From: Streptomyces sp. SID12501
GTDB taxonomy: Bacteria; Actinomycetota; Actinomycetes; Streptomycetales; Streptomycetaceae
Direction of reading: 5' to 3'
Assembly: GCF_010550245.1 (NCBI RefSeq)
Contig: NZ_JAAGLU010000027.1
Coordinates: forward strand, 1-64,000
Length of the DNA stretch: 64,000 bases
The notes under the pieces are model-generated. The model did no database searches. It saw only the letters and a program-made list of their open reading frames with translations, and was not told the DNA's origin. Below are positions 58,756 to 64,000 of this stretch, in pieces. Each line of letters starts with the position of its first letter. Position 1 is the stretch's first letter. A program made the translations under genes and the position numbers.

Positions 58756-59238
58756 CTAGAAGAGCGCCGGCCCCCGTTCGAAGTCCAGCAGCCGCTGCTT
58801 GCGCTCCAGCCCGCCCCCGTACCCGGTGAGGCTGCCGTCGGCGCCTACCACCCGGTGGCAGGGCACGATGATGCCGACCGGATTCCTGCCGTTGGCGAGG
58901 CCCACGGCACGGGATGCCTTCGGATTGCCGAGAGCGTCGGCGAGTTCGCCGTACGAGCGGGTCTCGCCGTACGGGATACGGCACAGCTGCTCCCAGACGC
59001 TGCGCTGGAAGTCGGTTCCGGGCAGGCGGAGTTCGAGGGTGAACTCCTTCAACCCGCCCTGGAAATAAGCCTTCAGCTGGTCGGCCACTTCCCCGAAGGG
59101 TGTGTCGTCGCGTGCGCCGAAGCTCTCCTCGGGCGGGCGGTGGCGCTGGTCGACCATGTAGAGACCGCAGAGGATTCCGTCGTCGGCCACCAGGGTGAGG
59201 GGGCCGTACGGGCTGTCGATGACCGTGTGCTGCTTCAC
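58756..59238 (-). CDS. ogt: Methylated-DNA-[protein]-cysteine S-methyltransferase
   Basis: The 160-residue protein has the suicide-active-site motif PCHRV within GIIVPCHRVVGADGSLTGYG, and the DNA-binding FQRSVWEQLCRIPYGETRSY with SKAVG-like KASRAVGLANGRN. It removes O6-alkyl groups from guanine. It lies 40 bp downstream of the Ada-AlkA gene and is probably cotranscribed, giving a two-gene alkylation-repair unit. Confidence 0.94.
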   Translation of the reverse strand: MKQHTVIDSPYGPLTLVADDGILCGLYMVDQRHRPPEESFGARDDTPFGEVADQLKAYFQGGLKEFTLELRLPGTDFQRSVWEQLCRIPYGETRSYGELADALGNPKASRAVGLANGRNPVGIIVPCHRVVGADGSLTGYGGGLERKQRLLDFERGPALF

Positions 59239-59278
59239 TGCTGTTCCTCACGTCCTTATACGTCAAACGCCATATGCC

Positions 59279-60808
59279 TTATACGGGGAGGAAGTTGATC
59301 GGGTGGCTGTCCGTCGCCCACAGATACTGGACCGCGTACGCCCGCCACGGTCGCCAAGTCGCCGCGCGTGCGGTGAGGGCTGCCGGCGTGGACGGGAGGC
59401 CCAACTCCTGGGCTGCGCGCCGGATTCCGAGGTCCGTGGGGAGAAACGCGTCGGGGTCGCCGAGGGCACGCATCGCGATGACATCGACGGTCCAGGGCCC
59501 GAATCCGGGGAGGGCGAGGAGCCGGGCGCGGGCCTCCGACCAGTCACTCTCGACACCCAAGTGAAGGACGCCATCCGCGAGTTGACCGACGAGAGTGGTG
59601 AAAGTGGTCCGCCGGGTGCGGGGCATGGCCAGGGACTCGGGGTCGAGGGCGGCCAGGGCCTGCGGGGTCGGGAAGAGGTGGGTGAGGCCGCCCTCCGGAT
59701 CGTCGACCGGGTCGCCGTAGGCCGTGACGAGACGAGCCGCGTGGGTACGGGCGGCGGCCGTGGAGACCTGTTGACCGAGCACCGCCCGTACGGCGAACTC
59801 CGCTTCGTCGACCGTGCGTGGAACACGTCGCCCCGGGGCCTTCGCGACGAGGGGCGCCAGCACCGGATCCGTACGCAACTGCTCGTCGACCGCGACCGGA
59901 TCGGCGTCCAGGTCGAGCATCCGGCGACACCGGCTGATGGCGACGGGCAGGTCACGCAGGTCACTGAGGGTGAGGCGGCAGGCGATGTGGTCGGGCTTCG
60001 GGGTGAGGGCGGCGATGCCGTGTCCGTACGGGAGCCGCAGGGTCCGGCGGTAGGCGCCGTCGCGCCATTCCTCCACGCCGGGTACGGCGGTCGCGGCGAG
60101 GTGGCCGAAGAGGTTGTCGGGGTTGAGCGGGGCGCGGAAGGGGAGGCGGAGGTTCAGGGCGGCCGGGGTGCCGACGGGCCCGCCTGTACTGCTCGGACGC
60201 GCATCGGTGCGTGTCTTGTCGGTGCGTGTCTTGTCAGTGCGTGCATTCGGGAGACGGTCGCGGAGTTCGCTCGGGGAGAGGGCGTAGACCTCGCGGACGG
60301 TGTCGTTGAAGGTGCGGATCGAGGAGAAGCCGGCCGCGAAGGCGACGTCCGCCATGGGCAGTGCGGTCGTCTCGACGAGGAGCCGCGCGGTCTGGGCGCG
60401 TTGGGCACGGGCGAGGGCGAGTGGGCCGGCGCCCAGTTCGGCGTTGAGTTGCCGTTCGATCTGGCGGGTGCTGTAGCCGAGGCGGGCGGCGAGGCCGGGG
60501 ACGCCCTCGCGGTCCACGATCCCGTCGCCGATCAGCCGCATCGCGCGGGCCACGAGATCGGCGCGCTGGTTCCACTCCGGTGAGCCGGGGCTGGTGTCGG
60601 GCCGGCATCGCTTGCAGGCCCGGAAGCCGGCCTGCTGGCAGGCCGCCGCGCTCGGGTAGAAGGTCATGTTCTCGGGCTTGGGCGGCACCACCGGGCAACT
60701 GGGCCGGCAGTAGATCCGGGTGGTCAGGACCGCCGTGAAGAACCAGCCGTCGAAGCGCGCGTCCTTGGACTGGACGGCACGTACGCAGTGCTCGGTGTCG
60801 GTGTGCAT
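59279..60808 (-). CDS. alkA: Ada-AlkA fusion: methylphosphotriester sensor and 3-methyladenine glycosylase
   Basis: The 509-residue protein joins three parts. The Ada N-terminal zinc domain has Cys34, Cys38, Cys65 and Cys68 (RIYCRPSCP; ACKRCRP). An AraC helix-turn-helix follows (GLAARLGYSTRQIERQL and SSIRTFNDTVREVY). An AlkA glycosylase comes last, with helix-hairpin-helix LLALPGFGPWTVDVIAMRAL including the catalytic Asp. The Cys nearest the start of the motif takes the methyl group from phosphotriesters and turns the protein into an activator, likely of its own operon with ogt. Between domains a TDKTRTDKTRTDA repeat reflects a short DNA duplication. Confidence 0.93.
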   Translation of the reverse strand: MHTDTEHCVRAVQSKDARFDGWFFTAVLTTRIYCRPSCPVVPPKPENMTFYPSAAACQQAGFRACKRCRPDTSPGSPEWNQRADLVARAMRLIGDGIVDREGVPGLAARLGYSTRQIERQLNAELGAGPLALARAQRAQTARLLVETTALPMADVAFAAGFSSIRTFNDTVREVYALSPSELRDRLPNARTDKTRTDKTRTDARPSSTGGPVGTPAALNLRLPFRAPLNPDNLFGHLAATAVPGVEEWRDGAYRRTLRLPYGHGIAALTPKPDHIACRLTLSDLRDLPVAISRCRRMLDLDADPVAVDEQLRTDPVLAPLVAKAPGRRVPRTVDEAEFAVRAVLGQQVSTAAARTHAARLVTAYGDPVDDPEGGLTHLFPTPQALAALDPESLAMPRTRRTTFTTLVGQLADGVLHLGVESDWSEARARLLALPGFGPWTVDVIAMRALGDPDAFLPTDLGIRRAAQELGLPSTPAALTARAATWRPWRAYAVQYLWATDSHPINFLPV

Positions 60809-60956
60809 CGCGTTCCGCATACGTCCAGCATCGGCGATGGGCCGGACCGGAGCTGGCGAGAATCCGACATCAAGGTGGCGTGTCCAGGGAGGCTCCGGAT
60901 CGCTTGCGAGGACGGTCGAGCCCCCGCGACCCGCGCCGCCGAACGGGAGCGTCGGA

Positions 60957-60988
60957 GGCGGTGGCGGTGGCGGTGGCGGTGGCGGTCG
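60957..60988. repeat. GGTGGC hexamer run
   Basis: GGCGGTGGCGGTGGCGGTGG continues for about 32 bases of simple hexanucleotide repeat in non-coding sequence. It is likely slippage-prone; no function is evident. Confidence 0.75.
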
Positions 60989-60998
60989 GACAGACAGA

Positions 60999-61032
60999 CA
61001 TCCCATGGCGGCCGGCCGGTCGCCATGGGATG
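60999..61032. repeat. Perfect 12-bp inverted repeat
   Basis: CATCCCATGGCG (60999-61010) and CGCCATGGGATG (61021-61032) pair across a 10-nt spacer. It could be a terminator for leftover transcription or a binding site next to the palindrome that follows immediately. Confidence 0.6.
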
Positions 61033-61035
61033 CTG

Positions 61036-61055
61036 AATTGCTTAATTTAGCAATT
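61036..61055 (+). promoter_or_regulatory. ArsR/SmtB-type palindrome upstream of sulP
   Basis: AATTGC-TTAATTTA-GCAATT is a perfect 6-bp-arm palindrome, strikingly AT-rich in this GC-rich genome. Imperfect 12-2-12 AT-rich palindromes of this kind are typical ArsR/SmtB operators, and an ArsR gene ends the downstream operon, so autoregulation is likely. Confidence 0.6.
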
Positions 61056-61162
61056 GCCTAGATGCTTTGTTGGCTGTGTTCGCAGATAGCTGCGTCCGTC
61101 CAGGCAGTCAAGCGGAAGAGGGAGCCGGACGTGTCCGTTTCGCTGTACCAGGCCACGACGGA

Positions 61163-62926
61163 ATGAGCGGCGCAAGCCGCGCATGGGGGTCGGTGCGGTC
61201 CCTGCTGCCCGTGCGTGCCGACGTCGAGGCGATGGTCCGTGATCCGCGCCGGGATCTCCTCGCCGGACTGACCGTGGCGATCGTGGCGCTCCCCCTCGCG
61301 CTCGGCTTCGGGGTCTCCTCCGGCCTCGGTGCGGCGGCGGGGCTGGCGACCGCGGTGGTCGCGGGCGCGCTGGCCGCGGTGTTCGGCGGATCGAATCTGC
61401 AGGTGTCGGGGCCGACCGGGGCGATGACCGTGGTCCTCGTACCGATCGTCGCCCGGTACGGGCCGGGCGGTGTACTGACCGTCGGGCTGCTGGCCGGGCT
61501 GCTCCTGATCGGGCTCGCCCTGGCCCGTGCGGGCAAGTACATGCGGTACGTGCCCGCTCCCGTCGTCGAGGGCTTCACACTCGGTATCGCCTGCGTCATC
61601 GGACTGCAGCAGTTGCCGAACGCGCTGGGGGTGGCGCGACCCGAGGGCGACAAGGTTCTCAGCGTCGCCTGGCGGGCCGTCGAGACGTTCGTCCTCCATC
61701 CCAACTGGACGGCGCTCATGCTGGCTGCGGGTGTCGCGCTCGTCATGCTGCTCGGTGCGCGATGGCGGCCGACCGTTCCGTTCTCGATCGTCGCGGTGAT
61801 CGTCGCCACCGTGCTGGCGCAGGTCCTCCACCTGGACGCGGCCACTCCCATCGGAGAGCTTCCCGCCGGCCTGCCCGCACCCTCGCTGGCGTTCCTCGAC
61901 CTGTCGGCGCTGTCCTCGCTGCTCGCCCCGGCCGTGGCGGTGGCGGCGCTGGCCGCGCTGGAGTCGCTGCTGTCGGCGACCGTCGCGGACGGCATGACGG
62001 TCGGCCAGCGGCACGACCCGGACCGGGAGCTGTTCGGGCAGGGCGTCGCCAACCTCGCCGCCCCGTTGTTCGGCGGCGTCCCGGCCACGGCCGCGATCGC
62101 ACGGACCGCCGTGAACGTCCGTTCGGGCGCCGGTTCCCGGCTCGCCGCGCTCACTCATGCCGTGGTCCTCGCAGTGATCGTCTTCGCGGCAGCGCCGCTG
62201 GTCTCGAAGATTCCGCTGGCCGCGCTGGCGGGCGTCCTGCTGGCCACCGCGATCCGCATGGTCGAAGTCGGCTCGCTGCGGGCGATGGCCAGGGCGACCC
62301 GCTCGGACGCGCTGATCCTGGTTCTGACCGCCGCCGCCACCCTCGTCCTCGACCTGGTGTACGCCGTGATCATCGGTCTGGTCGTCGCGGGGGCCCTCGC
62401 GCTCAGGGCCGTGGCCGCGCAGGCCCGCCTCGACGAGGTCCCGCTGGACCGGGGCGACCACAGCGCCGAGGAGCACGCGCTGCTGGCGGAGCACATCGTC
62501 GCCTACCGCATCGACGGGCCGCTGTTCTTCGCCGCCGCCCACCGTTTCCTGCTCGAGCTGACCGAGGTGGCGGACGTACGGGTCGTGATCCTGCGGATGT
62601 CCCGGGTGTCGACCATGGACGCGACCGGTGCGCTGGTCCTGAAGGACGCGGTCCAGAAGCTGAACCGGCGCGGCATCGTCGTCATGTTCTCCGGAATACG
62701 TCCCGGCCAGCGTCAAGTCCTCGACTCCGTCGGCCTGTTGGACCTGCTCCGAGAGGAGGAGCGCGAGTACGACACCACCCCCGAGGCGATCCAGGGGGCG
62801 CGCGCCCACCTGGAATCCACCGGAGTCCTGTCCGCCGTACCGACCCCGAGGACCAGGACCACGGTCCGGACCAGGAGCACCAGCACGGCCGGGTCCACGG
62901 GCGACAACGAGGAGGTGCCCCGATGA
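61163..62926 (+). CDS. SulP-family anion transporter with STAS domain
   Basis: The 587-residue protein has about 10-12 membrane helices with the SulP motifs VAIVALPLALGFGVSSGLGA and GGSNLQVSGPTGAMTVVLVP near the start. A cytosolic STAS domain follows (FFAAAHRFLLEL, VVILRMSRVSTMDATGALVL). Such proteins carry sulfate, bicarbonate or other anions. The ATG at 61163 was chosen over an upstream ATG that would add 32 unlikely residues. Its stop overlaps the next ORF (ATGA). Confidence 0.88.
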   Translation: MSGASRAWGSVRSLLPVRADVEAMVRDPRRDLLAGLTVAIVALPLALGFGVSSGLGAAAGLATAVVAGALAAVFGGSNLQVSGPTGAMTVVLVPIVARYGPGGVLTVGLLAGLLLIGLALARAGKYMRYVPAPVVEGFTLGIACVIGLQQLPNALGVARPEGDKVLSVAWRAVETFVLHPNWTALMLAAGVALVMLLGARWRPTVPFSIVAVIVATVLAQVLHLDAATPIGELPAGLPAPSLAFLDLSALSSLLAPAVAVAALAALESLLSATVADGMTVGQRHDPDRELFGQGVANLAAPLFGGVPATAAIARTAVNVRSGAGSRLAALTHAVVLAVIVFAAAPLVSKIPLAALAGVLLATAIRMVEVGSLRAMARATRSDALILVLTAAATLVLDLVYAVIIGLVVAGALALRAVAAQARLDEVPLDRGDHSAEEHALLAEHIVAYRIDGPLFFAAAHRFLLELTEVADVRVVILRMSRVSTMDATGALVLKDAVQKLNRRGIVVMFSGIRPGQRQVLDSVGLLDLLREEEREYDTTPEAIQGARAHLESTGVLSAVPTPRTRTTVRTRSTSTAGSTGDNEEVPR

Positions 62927-63225
62927 GTGCCTCCCCCGCCACCCGGTACGTGGTCGACGCGTCCGGAGCCGAGGCCGCCGCCCTCCCTCATCGGCTCAGC
63001 GACATGGGAGGTACGCCCGCGCGCCGTACACCTACTGGCTGGTCGTGTGCCTTCCGGGACGGCACGGTCGGGATTCCCACGGCCCGGAATCCGCGGCCGG
63101 ATTCTGTCCGGCGGGAATCGCGAGCGAGGATGAGCACCATGGTGTTCATGAATGGGCGGGTGCGATGCGCCGAGGACCGGCCAGTGCTGACGTACGGCTG
63201 TCCCGAGGAGGCGATGGCACGATGA
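62923..63225 (+). CDS. Hypothetical protein between sulP and arsR (100 aa)
   Basis: GGAGG lies before an ATG that overlaps the sulP stop, and the stop overlaps the arsR start, so the spacing argues for a real coupled gene. The product (MSASPATRYVVDASGAEAAA..., ending VLTYGCPEEAMAR) matches no family I know. Its second part from an internal ATG at 63130 (MSTMVFMNGRVRCAEDRPVL) looks better ordered than the first, and has two cysteines. It could be a shortened or frameshifted gene. Confidence 0.4.
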   Translation: MSASPATRYVVDASGAEAAALPHRLSDMGGTPARRTPTGWSCAFRDGTVGIPTARNPRPDSVRRESRARMSTMVFMNGRVRCAEDRPVLTYGCPEEAMAR

Positions 63226-63572
63226 GCACGCCGCTGTACCAACTCAAGGCCGAGTTCTTCAAGACCCTCGGGCATCCGGCCCGTATCCGCGTCCTGGAAC
63301 TGCTGAGCGAACGTGAGCACTCCGTCGCGGAGATGTTGCCCGAGGTCGGCATCGAACCCGCGCACCTCTCGCAGCAGTTGGCGGTGTTACGCCGGGCCAA
63401 CCTGGTCGTCACCCGCAAGGAGGGCTCGACCGTGTACTACTCGCTGACCAGCCCACATGTGGCCGAACTGCTCCGGGTCGCGCGGATCATCCTGTCCGGC
63501 GTGCTGACCGGGCAGGCGGAGCTGCTGGCCGACCTGCGGGCAGCCCAGGGAGAGGCCAAACAGTCGTCCTGA
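63222..63572 (+). CDS. ArsR/SmtB-family regulator
   Basis: The 116-residue protein has the ArsR winged helix: FFKTLGHPARIRVLELLSER, SVAEMLPEVGIEPAHLSQQL as the DNA-reading region and the wing NLVVTRKEGSTVYYSLT. No cysteine is present, so classical thiolate metal binding is unlikely; it may sense another ligand or bind metal through His/Asp. It is coupled to the preceding ORFs and probably binds the AT-rich palindrome upstream of sulP. Confidence 0.9.
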   Translation: MSTPLYQLKAEFFKTLGHPARIRVLELLSEREHSVAEMLPEVGIEPAHLSQQLAVLRRANLVVTRKEGSTVYYSLTSPHVAELLRVARIILSGVLTGQAELLADLRAAQGEAKQSS

Positions 63573-63729
63573 CGTCGAGACAGCCCGTGACCGATGCGGC
63601 ATCGGCCTGCCCGTCGCCGGGTCCGGTGTCCGTGGCCTCGCCATGGGCCCCTCGGACCGGGCAACGTCGACCGCGCACGGCAGCCGCCCCCCGCACCCGC
63701 ACCGATGGGTGCAGACCGAACCCCGGCCG

Positions 63730-64000
63730 TCAGCAGTCCACTTGCGCGGCGAACGCCTCGTACGCCTGATCGTCGAAGAGGACGAACCTCGCCTCCTCGA
63801 CCTCGGTCTCCGTGATCCGAACGGTCTCCACCGCGATACGAGCCGCGTCTTCCATCGGCCACCCGAAGATACCGGCGGAAACCGCCGGGAACGCCACCGT
63901 GCGGGCGCCGAGTTCGTCGGCCACCCTCAGCGACTCCCGATAGCACGAGGCCAGCAGCGCCGATCGGTCCTCCTCGGGGAGGAACCGGGGTCCCACCGTG
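63730..64000 (-). CDS. Macro-domain protein (C-terminal part, cut by window edge)
   Basis: The visible 90 residues read VGPRFLPEEDRSALLASCYR, then VADELGARTVAFPAVSAGIF followed by GWPMEDAARIAVETV, the second half of a macro domain with the ADP-ribose-binding SAGIFG loop. These proteins remove or bind ADP-ribose, including O-acetyl-ADP-ribose made by sirtuins. The N-terminal half lies beyond the window, so integrity is unknown. Confidence 0.88.
   Translation of the reverse strand, partial: TVGPRFLPEEDRSALLASCYRESLRVADELGARTVAFPAVSAGIFGWPMEDAARIAVETVRITETEVEEARFVLFDDQAYEAFAAQVDC

Larger units (their letters stand above)
60809..61162. other. Intergenic region between alkA and sulP
   Basis: No gene is supported here. 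The stretch holds a (GGTGGC)n-like run near 60957-60988, a 12-bp perfect inverted repeat (60999-61032) and an AT-rich palindrome (61036-61055). The last two form a compact regulatory block about 110 bp upstream of the sulP start; the alkA promoter lies at the left end. Confidence 0.5.

Noticed and set aside
1..64000. CRISPR array
   Set aside because: No series of equally spaced 24-48 bp direct repeats was seen; the only tandem repeats are short simple repeats (58705, 60957, the GvpF leader and the AlkA linker).

Overview
The window looks like chromosomal DNA of a Streptomyces-type actinomycete. It is very GC-rich with strong third-position G/C bias, has many 4-bp ATGA/GTGA gene overlaps, an XRE-DUF5753/DUF6879 regulator pair, a PucR regulator, a SpoIIE-type phosphatase, gas-vesicle gene relics and the ethylmalonyl-CoA (EMC) pathway cluster. 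The order ndh-tkt-ligD-gvp, and 3-hydroxyacyl-CoA dehydrogenase-tetR-ccr-ecm-mcl-mch-mcd-psd-pssA, matches what I remember from model streptomycetes. That comparison is from memory and was not searched.

Layout. 0-5 kb: an IS110-like transposase tail, DsbA-like protein, MarR, PaaI thioesterase divergent from HxlR, a decayed antitoxin-like remnant, a small DUF6158-like protein and an ABC-F ATPase. 5-7.7 kb: histidine phosphatase, PAP2 phosphatase, methyltransferase and a 56-residue membrane peptide. 7.7-13.1 kb: a leftward operon ndh-tkt-ligD(pol) ending in two orphan gas-vesicle genes. 13.3 kb: a broken F420-dependent oxidoreductase. 13.9-19.8 kb: GNAT, LapA, then a tight peptidase operon (dppA-M20-S9-S66). 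20-27.8 kb: an LAXTG surface protein, methyltransferase, PAS/GAF/SpoIIE phosphatase, an MFS exporter fused to three regulatory-like repeats, and an SRPBCC protein.

28.07-32.97 kb is the most striking part. A 4.9-kb serine-integrase element has inserted in codon 32 of a radical SAM (Rv2578c/SplB-like) gene. The stranded host 5' end keeps its promoter with a perfect GAAC-N4-GTTC (LexA-type) box and now lies directly upstream of the integrase. The other end of the element carries a second LexA-type box with the same flanking TTCTATTCTG and the same ATGCGCTGGGA start, fused in frame to the rest of the host gene. Recombination at the 5-bp core GACTC would therefore swap two matched SOS-type promoter/leader modules between the integrase and the radical SAM gene. 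The element also holds phage tape-measure remnants, an XRE-DUF5753 repressor-like gene, a DUF6879 gene and chained small ORFs.

33.9-46.5 kb: GNAT, HEAT-repeat protein, the EMC pathway cluster with its TetR regulator, then phosphatidylethanolamine synthesis (psd, pssA). 46.5-53 kb: a branched-chain amino-acid-type ABC importer operon divergent from a PucR regulator. 53-59 kb: glycerate kinase, Nudix, orphan VapB-like antitoxin, sirtuin and a secreted GH2 enzyme with a LacI-like operator. 58.7-60.8 kb: alkylation repair (ogt and an Ada-AlkA fusion). 61-64 kb: a SulP transporter preceded by an ArsR-type palindrome, a small unknown ORF, an ArsR regulator and the end of a macro-domain gene cut by the window edge.
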